From contig NZ_LT717700.1 of assembly GCF_900157385.1 (NCBI RefSeq), positions 434,001 to 498,000 of the forward strand: 64,000 nucleotides of DNA, read 5' to 3'. The notes under the pieces are model-generated. The model saw only the letters and a list, made by a program, of their open reading frames with translations, ran no database searches and was not told where the DNA came from. The stretch's first letter is position 1; each line of letters begins with the position of its first letter. This DNA comes from Mycobacterium terramassiliense (lineage in GTDB: Bacteria > Actinomycetota > Actinomycetes > Mycobacteriales > Mycobacteriaceae). Shown here piece after piece: positions 46,117 through 55,795 of this stretch. A program made the translations under genes and the position numbers.

Positions 46117-46550
46117 CTGCTAGAGGCCGCCCGTCGCGCGGTCAGCGTGATCCCGAAAACGCTGCCCGTTTCGTTGGGCTCGCGACCATCGTGGAAAGTC
46201 TGGACGTCGTCGGCCAGGGACGTCAGGACGTGCCAGCTGAAGCTGCCGGGCGCCACCACGTCGTGGGTGTCGCACGCCGCGGACGCCTCCACCACCAATT
46301 CGTCGTCGTGCGGGTCCACCACGACGATCAGCGTGGCGTCCGGTGTGGCCGAGCGGATCAGGCGGGTGCACACTTCGTCCACCGCGAGGCGCAGGTCGGC
46401 GACCGCATCGAAATCCAGGTCCTCGAAGGTGCCGATGGCACCGACGAGCGTGCGCAACATCGCCAGGTTCTCCAGGCGTGCCGCGACGTGCAATTCGACG
46501 GCGCGATGGCCGCGTTGACGCGCGTGAGCGCGCGATCCCGCATCGGTCAT
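46113..46550 (-). CDS. rsbW: Anti-sigma F factor RsbW (UsfX)
   Basis: 145 residues, the length of M. tuberculosis RsbW/UsfX (Rv3287c). HATPase_c-like fold that binds SigF. LRLAVDEVCTRLIRSA occupies the N-box helix; where SpoIIAB kinases carry Asn, Arg is found, so kinase activity may be weak. VVAPGSFSWHVLTSLADDVQTF and GSVFGITLTARR follow. ATG 46550 is preceded by GGGAG; upstream in-frame ATG 46631 is less well placed. Transcribed with sigF from a SigF-type promoter. Confidence 0.94.
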   Translation of the reverse strand: MTDAGSRAHARQRGHRAVELHVAARLENLAMLRTLVGAIGTFEDLDFDAVADLRLAVDEVCTRLIRSATPDATLIVVVDPHDDELVVEASAACDTHDVVAPGSFSWHVLTSLADDVQTFHDGREPNETGSVFGITLTARRAASSR

Positions 46551-46714
46551 ATGGTCTCCCGGCAATGTCGGCTCGACACTACTACTGCTGCGCAGCCCGC
46601 CGTCGACCGTCGGTTCCAACCGGTTGGTCATGCGGCACGACCGGGATCGCTCGGGTGCTGGTGATCGCTGTGGCGGTAAGCGGGAACGGTTCCGGCATTC
46701 ATGGTCTAGAGCTG

Positions 46715-46740
46715 ATACCCACTTGCGGCGGCGAATAACC
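46715..46740 (-). promoter_or_regulatory. SigF-type autoregulatory promoter for rsbW-sigF
   Basis: On the minus strand, GGTTA (complement of 46736-46740), 15 bp, then GGGTAT (complement of 46715-46720). This is a very good match to the mycobacterial SigF consensus, and the rsbW-sigF operon is known to be autoregulated in M. tuberculosis. The leader to the rsbW start is about 160 bp and carries no apparent gene; the usfY gene found there in M. tuberculosis is not present. Confidence 0.7.
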
Positions 46741-46795
46741 CGGCGAGACGCGTTAGCTGCTTAACAGTCGCAACGCCGGGAACTACACTTGTCGC

Positions 46796-47176
46796 ATGAA
46801 GCAGGCTCTGCTTCGCGCGATTGTGCTTCTTGCGTCATGGTCGATCGGACTGCTGGTGGCGGCCCGGGTCGTGCCCAACGTTTCGGTGTCGGTTTCGGGG
46901 TTCGTCGTCGCCGTCGTGTTGTTCACCGCCGCTCAGGCCACGCTGTCGCTGGCGATCGTCAGGCTGCCGCGCGCGTACGCGTCGCTGCTCCTCGGGGGCA
47001 CCGGCCTGGTGCTGACGCTCGTCGCGCTGGCGCTGGCCGCGGTCTTCACCGACGGCCTCACCATTCGCGGCGCCGCGTCCTGGGCCGCCGCAATCGTGGT
47101 GGTCTGGCTGATCACCACCATCGGGGCGATATCGCTGCCCGAGGTGCTCGCTCGCGATCGGGCCGTCCCGGCCTGA
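46796..47176 (+). CDS. Small polytopic membrane protein (phage-holin-like family)
   Basis: 126 residues with four hydrophobic helices (LLASWSIGLLVAARVVPNVSV; FVVAVVLFTAAQATL; LLLGGTGLVLTLVALALAAVF; WAAAIVVVWLITTIG). This topology resembles the phage holin superfamily IV membrane proteins that are common in actinobacteria; no lysis role is implied. ATG 46796 lies close to a divergent SigF promoter region, so it may be stress-linked. It is followed by a small UsfY-like gene after 22 bp, probably as an operon. Confidence 0.75.
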   Translation: MKQALLRAIVLLASWSIGLLVAARVVPNVSVSVSGFVVAVVLFTAAQATLSLAIVRLPRAYASLLLGGTGLVLTLVALALAAVFTDGLTIRGAASWAAAIVVVWLITTIGAISLPEVLARDRAVPA

Positions 47177-47198
47177 CCGGACGACGAAGGGAGGCGTT

Positions 47199-47534
47199 AT
47201 GGGCGACAGGCATCGCGATCCGACGGATCATTTCCGGACCACGCAACCGCACGCCGGTTTCTCGATGAAGGACAACCTTTACTGGCCGGGGTTCATCCTG
47301 CTGATCGTCGCGTTGGGCGGGATGATCAGCACGACGGCCGCCGCCGCCTACGGGCACTACGAGTGGCTCGCCACGACGAGCCTGGTCGCCGTGCTCGGAG
47401 TGGTCGCGGCGGCGTTGTGGTTCGTCGTGGAGCATCGCCGGGTGGCCCGCATCGACGAGCAGTGGCAGCCCCTCGCCGAAGCCAACGCCGCACAACGCCG
47501 GCGCGCCGTCAGCCAGGAGCCCGCCGGGTCCTGA
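47199..47534 (+). CDS. UsfY-like small membrane protein
   Basis: 111 residues. The N-terminus MGDRHRDPTDHFRTTQPHAG and the terminal charged segment WFVVEHRRVARIDEQW look like M. tuberculosis UsfY (Rv3288c) as I recall it, with two hydrophobic helices between. In M. tuberculosis usfY lies directly upstream of rsbW and sigF in the same direction; here it is on the opposite strand and about 0.65 kb away, so it cannot be in the rsbW-sigF transcript. Strong GGGAGG ribosome site before ATG 47199. Function unknown. Confidence 0.6.
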   Translation: MGDRHRDPTDHFRTTQPHAGFSMKDNLYWPGFILLIVALGGMISTTAAAAYGHYEWLATTSLVAVLGVVAAALWFVVEHRRVARIDEQWQPLAEANAAQRRRAVSQEPAGS

Positions 47535-47535
47535 G

Positions 47536-47919
47536 CTACAGCGCCAGCACCGGTCCCGTGATGGGCGAAACGCCCAGGCCGAGCGCCACCACCATCAGCG
47601 TGAACAAGAACCAGCCGGCACCGTGCCACCCCCACCAGGTGCCCTGCGCCTTCCACACCCGGTAGGTGCGCACGAACGCCCACAGGCCACCGGCAAACAG
47701 AATCAGCGGCCCACCGAATGCCAGCATCGTCCGCTGCGGCGCGCCGCAGGCCACCGTGTCGACGCCCGTCCCCGGGCAGGTGCTGACCCACAGGGCCGCA
47801 AGGACCACGAAGCCGACCCCGGCGGCGGCGGCCAGGACGGCAAACCGGATGGCGGCGTGCACCTCGCCGTCCTCTTGCCCCAAGCGGTCGCCGGGTGACC
47901 GCTCACCCGCTTTGTGCAT
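47536..47919 (-). CDS. Hypothetical three-helix membrane protein
   Basis: 127 residues. A charged N-terminal segment is followed by three hydrophobic helices (FAVLAAAAGVGFVVLAALWV; GGPLILFAGGLWAFV; GWFLFTLMVVALGLGVSP). A Cys pair flanks the first loop (STCPGTGVDTVACGAP), which may form a disulfide outside the membrane. No family recognised. Start ATG 47919 follows GAGGGG. Its stop is one base from that of the UsfY-like gene. Confidence 0.7.
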   Translation of the reverse strand: MHKAGERSPGDRLGQEDGEVHAAIRFAVLAAAAGVGFVVLAALWVSTCPGTGVDTVACGAPQRTMLAFGGPLILFAGGLWAFVRTYRVWKAQGTWWGWHGAGWFLFTLMVVALGLGVSPITGPVLAL

Positions 47920-48170
47920 CGCTGCCCCTCGTGTCCCGCTGCCAGCCTGCCACTAGTCCATCGTTCGCCGCGCCGAATTAGTTACCCAGGCCCCGCCGCC
48001 ACACCCACCCCGGGCGACGGAATCGCATGGGAGCAAATACCCGGTGGCGGACCCCGGCAAACGGCCGCGTCGCCCTCACGAGACCGCCCTGAGCAGGGCA
48101 ATCGGGTCGGATGAGCCGCAAACGCGCTGGTGTGGCGGTCGTCTCATTTCATTTGAGTACTATCTGACAC
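47920..48170. other. Intergenic region upstream of tetR and the small membrane gene
   Basis: 251-bp divergent gap. No gene was seen. Near the TetR start an AT-rich patch holds a weak symmetry, CTCA, seven bases, TGAG (48145-48159), of the kind TetR repressors bind to regulate themselves, but arms of four bases are not convincing. Confidence 0.35.
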
Positions 48171-48836
48171 ATGCCGACAGCCAGGAGGCGGTTATCCCCC
48201 GAGGATCGACGCGCCGAGCTGCTCGCTTTGGGGGCAGAAGTCTTTGGGAAGCGACCCTACGACGAGGTCCGCATCGACGAGATAGCCGAGCGCGCGGGGG
48301 TGTCGCGTGCGCTGATGTATCACTACTTCCCCGACAAGCGGGCGTTCTTCGCCGCCGTCGTCAAGGACGAGGCCGACCGGCTGTACGAGGCGACCAACAA
48401 CCCGCCGCCCGCCGGCCTGACGATGTTCGAAGAGATTCGGATGGGTGTGCTGGCCTACATGGCCTATCACCAGCAGAATCCGGAGGCCGCGTGGGCCGCC
48501 TACGTGGGCCTGGGCCGGTCCGACCCGGTTCTGCTCGGCATCGACGACGAGGCCAAGAACCGCCAGATGGAACACATCATGTCCCGCATCGGCGAGGTCG
48601 TCAGCGGCATGCCGGACACCAGCGCGCTGCAGCCCGAAGTCGAGCGGGACCTGCGGGTGATCATCCAGGGCTGGCTGGCCCTCACCTTCGAGATCTGCCG
48701 GCAGCGCATCATGGACCCCACGACCGACGCCGACCGGCTGGCCGACGCCTGCGCGCACGCGCTGCTCGACGCCATCGCCCGGGTGCCCGAGATTCCGAAA
48801 GAGCTGTCGGAGGCCATGGCCACCGCGAGGCTCTGA
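48171..48836 (+). CDS. TetR/AcrR family transcriptional regulator
   Basis: 221 residues, equivalent to Rv3295. N-terminal helix-turn-helix: FGKRPYDEVRIDEIAERAGV then SRALMYHYFPDKRAFFAAVV. The C-terminal ligand domain is rich in aromatic and methionine residues (GVLAYMAYHQQNPEAAWAAYV). Ligand and targets unknown; the adjacent small membrane gene on the opposite strand is the nearest candidate target. lhr starts 45 bp downstream. Confidence 0.92.
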   Translation: MPTARRRLSPEDRRAELLALGAEVFGKRPYDEVRIDEIAERAGVSRALMYHYFPDKRAFFAAVVKDEADRLYEATNNPPPAGLTMFEEIRMGVLAYMAYHQQNPEAAWAAYVGLGRSDPVLLGIDDEAKNRQMEHIMSRIGEVVSGMPDTSALQPEVERDLRVIIQGWLALTFEICRQRIMDPTTDADRLADACAHALLDAIARVPEIPKELSEAMATARL

Positions 48837-48881
48837 CAAGGCCCGCACTATCTTGTCGGTGCGCGTTGGCACCATGGTGAG

Positions 48882-51800
48882 GTGAACACTCGCGCCGGCC
48901 CCGGGCCGGACCCGCTGGGCCGGTTCAGCGCGATCACTCGCGAGTGGTTCCAGGCCACCTTCGCCGCGCCGACCAGCGCCCAGGCGCAGGCCTGGGACGC
49001 CATCGCGCGGGGCGACAACACCCTGGTGATCGCGCCGACCGGATCCGGCAAGACGCTCGCGGCGTTCCTGTGGGCCCTGGATAGTCTCGCCGGGTCGGCC
49101 GAACGGCCGGCCGGCACCGGGGTGCTGTACGTGTCCCCGCTCAAGGCGCTCGCGGTCGACGTCGAGCGCAACCTGCGCACCCCGCTGGCGGGGCTCACCC
49201 GGATCGCCGAGCGCCACGGGCTGCCGGCCCCCGACATCAGCGTCGGCGTCCGCTCCGGCGACACCCCGCCGGCCGCGCGCCGCCAGCTCATCGCGCACCC
49301 GCCCGACGTGCTGATCACCACCCCGGAGTCGCTGTTCTTGATGCTGACCTCGGCCGCGCGCGACACCCTGGCCGGCGTGCAGACGGTGATCGTGGACGAG
49401 ATCCACGCCATCGCGGGCGGCAAGCGCGGCGCGCACCTGGCGGTGTCGCTGGAGCGGCTGGACGACCTGCGCCACGCCTCGTCCGGGGAGCGGCCCGCGC
49501 AGCGCATCGGGTTGTCGGCGACCGTGCGCCCGCCCGAGGAGCTGGCGCGGTTTTTGTCCGGGGGCGGCCCCACCGCTCGGACGACCATCGTCGCCCCGCC
49601 GTCGGCCAAGACCATCGAGCTCACCGTGCAGGTGCCGGTGCCCGACATGGCCAACCTGGCGAACACTCCCCCGCAAGCGGGAGGTGCCCCCAGCATCTGG
49701 CCCGACGTCGAGGCGCGCCTGGTCGACCTGATCGAATCGCACTCCTCGACCATCGTGTTCGCCAACTCCAGGCGACTCGCCGAACGGCTTACCGCGCGGC
49801 TCAACGAGATTCACGCGGAGCGCTGCGGGATCGCGCTCGGAACCGACCTCAACGCTCAGGTGCCCGGCGGCGCGCCGGCCCACATCATGGGCAGCGGCCA
49901 GACGCTGGGCGCCGACGCCGTGCTCGCGCGCGCCCACCACGGTTCGGTCAGCAAGGAGCAGCGCGCCCTGGTGGAAGAGGACCTCAAGCGCGGGCTGCTC
50001 AAGGCGGTGGTGGCGACGTCGAGCCTGGAGCTGGGCATCGACATGGGCGCCGTCGACCTGGTGATCCAGGTGGAGGCGCCGCCGTCGGTGGCCAGCGGCC
50101 TGCAGCGCATCGGGCGGGCCGGCCACCAGGTCGGCGAGGTGTCCCGGGGCGTGCTGTTCCCCAAGCACCGCACCGACCTGATCGGCTGCGCGGTGACGGT
50201 GCAGCGGATGCTCGCCGGCCAGATCGAGACGATGCGCGTGCCCGCCAACCCGCTGGACATCCTGGCCCAACAGACCGTGGCGGCCGCCGCGCTGGAGCCG
50301 CTGGACGCCGACCGGTGGTTCGACACCGTGCGGCGCGCCGCCCCGTTCGCGACGCTGCCGCGCAGCGTGTACGAGGCCACCCTGGACCTGTTGTCCGGCA
50401 AGTACCCGTCCACCGAATTCGCCGAGCTGCGCCCGCGCCTGGTCTACGACCGCGACGCCGGAACCCTGACCGCGCGCCCGGGCGCGCAGCGGCTGGCGGT
50501 CACCTCCGGCGGCGCCATCCCCGACCGGGGGCTGTTCACCGTCTACCTGGCCTCGGAGGCCGAAAAACCCTCGCGGGTGGGCGAACTCGACGAGGAGATG
50601 GTCTACGAGTCGCGCCCCGGCGACGTCATCTCGCTGGGTGCCACCAGCTGGCGGATCACCGAGATCACGCACGACCGGGTGCTGGTGATTCCCGCGCCCG
50701 GCCAGCCGGCCCGGCTGCCGTTCTGGCGCGGCGACGACGCCGGCCGCCCGGCCGAGCTCGGCGCCGCGCTCGGCGCGTTCACCGGCGAGCTGGCCGGACT
50801 GAAGCGCGCGGCGTTCGACAAGCGTTGCGCCGCTTTGGGTTTCGACGCGTACGCGACCGACAACCTGTGGGGACTGCTGGACGAGCAGCGGACCGCGGCG
50901 GGGGTGGTGCCCACCGACACCACCCTGCTGGTCGAGCGGTTCCGCGACGAGCTGGGCGATTGGCGGGTGATCCTGCATTCGCCGTACGGGCTGCGGGTGC
51001 ACGGACCGCTCGCGCTGGCGGTGGGGCGGCGGCTGCGCGACCGCTACGGGCTCGACGAGAAGCCGACCGCCTCCGACGACGGGATCGTGGTGCGCCTGCC
51101 CGACACCGGGTTTTCCGGCGGCGACGACGCACCGCCCGGCGCCGAGCTGTTCGTCTTCGACGCCGACGAGATCGACCCGATCGTCACGGCCGAGGTGGGC
51201 GGCTCGGCGCTGTTCGCCGCGCGGTTCCGGGAATGCGCGGCCCGCGCGCTGTTGCTGCCGCGCCGGCACCCCGGCCGCCGCTCGCCGCTGTGGCACCAGC
51301 GCCAGCGCGCGGCCCAGTTGCTGGACGTGGCGCGCAAGTACCCCGACTTCCCCGTGGTGCTGGAGACCATCCGCGAATGCCTGCAGGACGTCTACGACGT
51401 GCCCGCCCTCGTCGGGCTGATGACGGGCATCGCCCAGCGCAAGGTGCGGGTGCTCGAAGCCGAAACGATGAAGCCCTCACCATTCGCGGCGTCCCTGTTG
51501 TTCGGCTACGTCGGCGCGTTCATGTACGAGGGGGACACGCCGCTGGCCGAGCGCCGGGCCGCGGCGCTGTCGCTGGACAGCACGCTGCTGGCCGAGCTGC
51601 TCGGCCGCGTCGAGCTGCGCGAGCTGCTCGATCCCGACGTCATCGCCGCGACCGGCCGGCAGTTGCAGCACCTGTCGGCCGACCGGGCCGCCCGCGACGC
51701 CGAGGGCGCCGCGGACCTGCTGCGACTGCTGGGGCCGCTGACCGAGGCCGAGCTCTCGGCGCGGGCCGGTGGCGCCGACGTCGGGGGCTGGCTGGAGGGG

Positions 51801-53483
51801 TTGCGCGGCGCCCGGCGCGCCCTGACGGTGTCCTTCGCCGGGCGCAGCTGGTGGGTGGCCATCGAGGACATCGGGCGGTTGCGTGACGGGGTGGGCGCCG
51901 CGGTCCCGCTGGGCGTGCCGACCGCCTTCACCGAGGCGGTGGCGGACCCGCTGGGCGAGTTGCTGGGCCGCTACGCGCGCACGCACACCCCGTTCACCAC
52001 GAGCGAGGCCGCCGCCCGGTTCGGCCTGGGGCTGCGGGTCACGGCCGACGTGCTGGGGCGGCTGGCCGCGGACGGCAAGCTGGTGCGCGGCGACTTCGTC
52101 ACCGCGACCGAGGTGTCCGGCGCCGCCGGGGGCGGCGAGCAGTGGTGCGACGCCGACGTCCTGCGCATCCTGCGGCGGCGCTCGCTGGCGGCGCTGCGCG
52201 CGCAGGTGGAGCCGGTGAGCACCGCCGCCTACGGGCGGTTCCTGCCGGCCTGGCACCACGTGTCGTCGCCCCAGACGGGCATCGACGGGCTGGTCTCGGT
52301 GATCGATCAGCTGGCCGGTGCCCGGGTGCCGGCCTCGGCGCTGGAACCGCTGATCCTGGCGCCCCGCATCCGGGACTACTCGCCTGCGCTGCTCGACGAG
52401 CTGCTCGCCACCGGCGAGGTCACCTGGTCGGGCGCCGGCTCGATCTCGGGCAGCGACGGCTGGATCGCGCTGCACGCGAGCGATTCCGCGCCGCTGACGC
52501 TGTCCGCACCCGCCCCGCTCGACCTCACCGACGCCCATCGCGCGATCCTGGACACGCTGGCCGGCGGCGGCGCGTACTTCTTCCGCCAGCTCGCCGAGAC
52601 GCCGATCCCCGACCCCGAGCTCAAAGAGGCGCTGTGGGAATTGATCTGGGCCGGCTGGGTCACCGGGGACACGTTCGCGCCGGTCCGCGCCGTCCTCGGC
52701 GGCGCGGGAGCCCGCAAGCGGTCCGCGCCTGCGCACCGCACGCAACGCCCGCCACGGCTGAGCCGCTACAGCGTCGCGCACGCGCAGCACCGCAGCACCG
52801 ACCCGACCGTGGCCGGGCGCTGGTCGATCGTGGCGGCCCCGGAACCGGATTCCACGGTGCGGGCCCACTATCAGGCCGAGCTGCTGCTGAACCGCCACGG
52901 CGTGCTCACCCGGGGCGCGGTCGCGGCCGAGGGAGTGCCGGGCGGCTTCGCGACGATCTACAAGGTGCTGAGCACGTTCGAGGACGCCGGCCGGTGCCAG
53001 CGCGGCTACTTCGTCGAGTCGCTGGGCGGCGCCCAGTTCGCCGTCGCGTCCACCGTCGACCGGCTGCGCAGCTACACCGACGGAATCGACCCCGAACGGC
53101 CCGAATATCGGGCCGTCGCGCTGGCCGCCGCCGACCCGGCCAACCCCTACGGCGCCGCGCTGGCCTGGCCCGCCGCGGGCGCCGAAGGCGCGCGGCCCGG
53201 GCGCAAGGCGGGCGCGCTGGTCGTGCTGGTCGACGGCGAGCTGGCGTGGTTCCTGGAGCGCGGCGGGCGGTCGCTGCTGACGTTCACCGACGACCCGGCG
53301 GCCGACCACGCGGCCGCCGCGGCGCTGGCCGACCTGGTCGCCGCCCGGCGGGTCGCGTCCATCCTCGTCGAACGCATCGACGGGACGCCGGCGCTGCAGC
53401 CGCACGACGGGCCCGCGCGGGTAGCGGACGCCTTGCACGAGGCGGGATTCGCCCGGACCCCACGCGGAATGCGGCTGCGATGA
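48882..53483 (+). CDS. lhr: ATP-dependent DNA helicase Lhr
   Basis: Large SF2 helicase for DNA repair; the M. smegmatis and M. tuberculosis enzymes translocate 3'-5' on single strands. 1533 residues versus about 1513 in M. tuberculosis. Helicase core: [16 protein letters not shown] (Walker A), VDEIHAI (DEIH box), [40 protein letters not shown]. The large C-terminal Lhr-specific region follows. At residues 262-271 ([10 protein letters not shown]) a 25-bp dispersed repeat has been added in frame between helicase motifs III and IV, lengthening a loop. GTG 48882 start. Confidence 0.95.
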   Translation: MNTRAGPGPDPLGRFSAITREWFQATFAAPTSAQAQAWDAIARGDNTLVIAPTGSGKTLAAFLWALDSLAGSAERPAGTGVLYVSPLKALAVDVERNLRTPLAGLTRIAERHGLPAPDISVGVRSGDTPPAARRQLIAHPPDVLITTPESLFLMLTSAARDTLAGVQTVIVDEIHAIAGGKRGAHLAVSLERLDDLRHASSGERPAQRIGLSATVRPPEELARFLSGGGPTARTTIVAPPSAKTIELTVQVPVPDMANLANTPPQAGGAPSIWPDVEARLVDLIESHSSTIVFANSRRLAERLTARLNEIHAERCGIALGTDLNAQVPGGAPAHIMGSGQTLGADAVLARAHHGSVSKEQRALVEEDLKRGLLKAVVATSSLELGIDMGAVDLVIQVEAPPSVASGLQRIGRAGHQVGEVSRGVLFPKHRTDLIGCAVTVQRMLAGQIETMRVPANPLDILAQQTVAAAALEPLDADRWFDTVRRAAPFATLPRSVYEATLDLLSGKYPSTEFAELRPRLVYDRDAGTLTARPGAQRLAVTSGGAIPDRGLFTVYLASEAEKPSRVGELDEEMVYESRPGDVISLGATSWRITEITHDRVLVIPAPGQPARLPFWRGDDAGRPAELGAALGAFTGELAGLKRAAFDKRCAALGFDAYATDNLWGLLDEQRTAAGVVPTDTTLLVERFRDELGDWRVILHSPYGLRVHGPLALAVGRRLRDRYGLDEKPTASDDGIVVRLPDTGFSGGDDAPPGAELFVFDADEIDPIVTAEVGGSALFAARFRECAARALLLPRRHPGRRSPLWHQRQRAAQLLDVARKYPDFPVVLETIRECLQDVYDVPALVGLMTGIAQRKVRVLEAETMKPSPFAASLLFGYVGAFMYEGDTPLAERRAAALSLDSTLLAELLGRVELRELLDPDVIAATGRQLQHLSADRAARDAEGAADLLRLLGPLTEAELSARAGGADVGGWLEGLRGARRALTVSFAGRSWWVAIEDIGRLRDGVGAAVPLGVPTAFTEAVADPLGELLGRYARTHTPFTTSEAAARFGLGLRVTADVLGRLAADGKLVRGDFVTATEVSGAAGGGEQWCDADVLRILRRRSLAALRAQVEPVSTAAYGRFLPAWHHVSSPQTGIDGLVSVIDQLAGARVPASALEPLILAPRIRDYSPALLDELLATGEVTWSGAGSISGSDGWIALHASDSAPLTLSAPAPLDLTDAHRAILDTLAGGGAYFFRQLAETPIPDPELKEALWELIWAGWVTGDTFAPVRAVLGGAGARKRSAPAHRTQRPPRLSRYSVAHAQHRSTDPTVAGRWSIVAAPEPDSTVRAHYQAELLLNRHGVLTRGAVAAEGVPGGFATIYKVLSTFEDAGRCQRGYFVESLGGAQFAVASTVDRLRSYTDGIDPERPEYRAVALAAADPANPYGAALAWPAAGAEGARPGRKAGALVVLVDGELAWFLERGGRSLLTFTDDPAADHAAAAALADLVAARRVASILVERIDGTPALQPHDGPARVADALHEAGFARTPRGMRLR
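49667..49691. repeat. 25-bp dispersed repeat, inverted copy inside lhr
   Basis: Begins TCCCCCGCAAGC and ends GAGGTGCCCCC; it is the exact reverse complement of 4347-4371. Read in the lhr frame it encodes about eight residues (PPQAGGAP). Length together with flanks is compatible with retention of the frame. Confidence 0.9.
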
Positions 53484-53496
53484 CCCCCGCCGAGTA

Positions 53497-54252
53497 ATGC
53501 CCGAGGGCGACACCGTCTGGCATACCGCGGCCCTGCTGCGCGAGCACCTGGCCGGTCGCACGCTGACGCGTTGCGATGTCCGGGTGCCGCGGTTTGCCAC
53601 CGTCGAGTTGACCGGGCAGGTCGTCGACGAGGTGCTCAGCCGCGGCAAGCACCTGTTCATCCGGGTCGGGCGGTCCAGCATTCACTCGCATCTGAAGATG
53701 GACGGCAGCTGGCGCGTCGGTAACCGGCCGGTGCGGGTTGACCACCGGGCGCGAATCATCCTGGAGGCCAACGATATTCGCGCTGTCGGCGTCGACCTGG
53801 GCGTGCTGGAGATCTTGGAGCGTGACCGCGACGGCGAGGTGGTGGCGCACCTGGGACCCGACCTGCTGGGCCCCGACTGGGACCCGGTGCGCGCCGCCGC
53901 CAACCTGGCGGCGCGCCCAGACCGGCCGATCGGCGAGGCCCTGCTGGATCAGCGGGTGCTGGCCGGCATCGGCAATGTCTATTGCAACGAACTGTGTTTC
54001 GTCAGCGGCCACCTGCCGACCGCACCGGTGAGCGCGCTGGCCGACCCGCGCCGGCTGGTCAGCCGCGCCCGGGACATGCTGTGGACCAACCGCTTCCGCT
54101 GGAACCGCTGCACCACCGGCGACACGCGGGCGGGCCGGCAGCTGTGGGTCTACGGGCGCGCCGGGCAGCCCTGCCGCCGCTGCGGCACCCTCGTCCGCTT
54201 CGACGACCGCGGCGAGCGGGTGGCGTACTGGTGTCCCTCCTGCCAGCGCTGA
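53497..54252 (+). CDS. nei: Endonuclease VIII (Nei) DNA glycosylase
   Basis: Fpg/Nei-family enzyme that excises oxidised bases, 251 residues, equivalent to Rv3297. The catalytic N-terminus [17 protein letters not shown] carries the Pro2/Glu3 pair; the H2TH region is [18 protein letters not shown]; the C-terminal zinc finger is intact, [10 protein letters not shown] then YWCPSCQR. It starts 13 bp after lhr, so helicase and glycosylase are probably co-expressed. Confidence 0.94.
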   Translation: MPEGDTVWHTAALLREHLAGRTLTRCDVRVPRFATVELTGQVVDEVLSRGKHLFIRVGRSSIHSHLKMDGSWRVGNRPVRVDHRARIILEANDIRAVGVDLGVLEILERDRDGEVVAHLGPDLLGPDWDPVRAAANLAARPDRPIGEALLDQRVLAGIGNVYCNELCFVSGHLPTAPVSALADPRRLVSRARDMLWTNRFRWNRCTTGDTRAGRQLWVYGRAGQPCRRCGTLVRFDDRGERVAYWCPSCQR

Positions 54253-54283
54253 ACTTCCGATCGCGCCATGCAATGATCTTTCG

Positions 54284-54607
54284 GTGTCAGCAACCACCGG
54301 GACATTGCGCGGCCTGGGCGCGGTCGTCACGCTGCTCGGCCTGGCGGCGCTAGCCTGCCCGGCCGCATACGCCGACGCGGTCGACAACGCGTTCGTGACG
54401 GCGGTGAAGAACAAGGGCATTCAATTCGCGTCACCGGAAGCCGCGATCGTCGCCGGTCACGAGGTCTGCGACGAACTCGATCTCGGTAAGCAGAAGTCCG
54501 ACATCGCCTCCGAAGTGATGACCAACAGCAACCTGGACGGCTACCGCGCCGGGTACTTCATCGGCGCGAGCGTGGCGGCGTACTGCCCGCGCTACCGCGT
54601 GTCATGA
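54284..54607 (+). CDS. DUF732 secreted protein (first of three)
   Basis: 107 residues: signal peptide to about residue 30 ([19 protein letters not shown]), then a DUF732 domain, [53 protein letters not shown]. The two Cys residues probably form a disulfide. Function of this mycobacterial family is unknown. Starts at GTG 54284. Its 3' end overlaps convergent pstS by 6 bp. Two paralogues lie at 56885 and 57356. Confidence 0.9.
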   Translation: MSATTGTLRGLGAVVTLLGLAALACPAAYADAVDNAFVTAVKNKGIQFASPEAAIVAGHEVCDELDLGKQKSDIASEVMTNSNLDGYRAGYFIGASVAAYCPRYRVS

Positions 54608-55714
54608 GATCGCGTCGATCGCGGCCGACAGCCGCGGCTTGAACTCCTGCGGGATGGGGATGTACCCGTTGCCCGCCAGGCCGTCCTGCCCGGCACCGAT
54701 CGTGCTGCGCAGGAAGGCCTTCACGGCCGCAGCGACCTGCGGGTCGGGATACTTCGAGCACACGATCTCGTAGGTCGCCAGCACGATCGGGTAGGCGTCG
54801 GGCTGGTTCGGCCGGTAGAAGGAGATGGTGTCGAGGGCCAGGTCGTTGCCCTGCTTGATGAACCACGCGGCGGAGATCGTCTTGCCCACCGAGTCCGCGC
54901 CGATCGCCACCGGGTCCGGGCCGGCCGACGTGATGACCTTGGCCATGTTCAGCTGCTGCGCCTGGGCGAACGACCATTCGTTGTAGGTGATCGACCCCTC
55001 GGTGCCCTTGACGGCGGCGGCGGCCCCGTCGTTGCCCTTGGCGCCCTCGCCGACCCCGCCCTTGAAGGCCTTCCCGGCGCCCTTGCCCCAGGCGCCGTTG
55101 GACGCGGTGTCGAGGTAGCGCTGGAAGTTGTCCGTGGTGCCGGACTCGTCGCTGCGGAACACCACCCGGATCGGCTCGGCGGGCAGGGGGACGCCGGGGT
55201 TCAGCGCCTGGATAGCGGGATCGTTCCAGGTCGCGATGCCGCCGTTGAAAATCCTGGCCGCGGTGGCACCGTCGAGGCTCAACCCCGTCACGCCGTTGAC
55301 GTTGAAGGCGATCGCGATGGGGCCGAACACCACCGGCAGGTTCCACGCGGGCGACCCGCATCGTTGCTGCGCCCTGGCATACTCGTCCTGGCTCAGCGGC
55401 GAGTCCGAACCGGCGAAATCCGTCTGTTTGCCCAGGAATTCGCTGATCCCCGCGCCGGAACCGTTGGGCGTGTAGTCCAGCGACTGCCCGGCGCAGGCCT
55501 GTTCGAAGGCCTTGACGAAGCGGGTCATCGCGTTCTGCTGGGCGGTGGAGCCGCTGGCCCGCAGCGTCGGCTTGCCACCGCAGGCGACCTTCGCCGGGGA
55601 CGCGCTCGTCGTCGCCCCGGCACCGGTGGTGTGATGGTTACCACCGCAGGCCGACAACAGCGCGGCAGCGGTGGCCAGAATGCTCGTAGCGACGCCGAAT
55701 CGATTGAGCTTCAA
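54602..55714 (-). CDS. pstS3: Phosphate-binding lipoprotein PstS3-type
   Basis: Periplasmic phosphate receptor for a Pst ABC transporter. 370 residues, the same as M. tuberculosis PstS3 (Rv0928), which it matches closely. Start TTG 55714 gives [13 protein letters not shown]; signal peptide with lipobox LLSACGG. Binding-site motifs: [51 protein letters not shown]. In M. tuberculosis pstS3 is in the pst cluster, not here, so this copy is solitary, with no permease or ATPase next to it. An upstream in-frame extension to 55771 is unlikely. Confidence 0.88.
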   Translation of the reverse strand: MKLNRFGVATSILATAAALLSACGGNHHTTGAGATTSASPAKVACGGKPTLRASGSTAQQNAMTRFVKAFEQACAGQSLDYTPNGSGAGISEFLGKQTDFAGSDSPLSQDEYARAQQRCGSPAWNLPVVFGPIAIAFNVNGVTGLSLDGATAARIFNGGIATWNDPAIQALNPGVPLPAEPIRVVFRSDESGTTDNFQRYLDTASNGAWGKGAGKAFKGGVGEGAKGNDGAAAAVKGTEGSITYNEWSFAQAQQLNMAKVITSAGPDPVAIGADSVGKTISAAWFIKQGNDLALDTISFYRPNQPDAYPIVLATYEIVCSKYPDPQVAAAVKAFLRSTIGAGQDGLAGNGYIPIPQEFKPRLSAAIDAIS

Positions 55715-55795
55715 GCGAATTCCCGTCAAGAGATCCGATGAGACGATCGCCGCCATGAGGCATAGTAACAAGATCGGCCCGCGGCCGCCTCCGGG

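Noticed and set aside
46796..47176. Phage holin or prophage remnant
   Set aside because: The resemblance is only to a general membrane topology; no lysin, integrase or other phage gene is nearby.
48145..48159. CTCA-seven bases-TGAG before the TetR gene as a repressor operator
   Set aside because: Four-base arms are too short to support an operator call.
48192..51296. 1034-codon open frame antisense to lhr
   Set aside because: No domain or start signal; composition (Arg, Gly, His, Gln) is that of a shadow frame opposite a highly biased gene.
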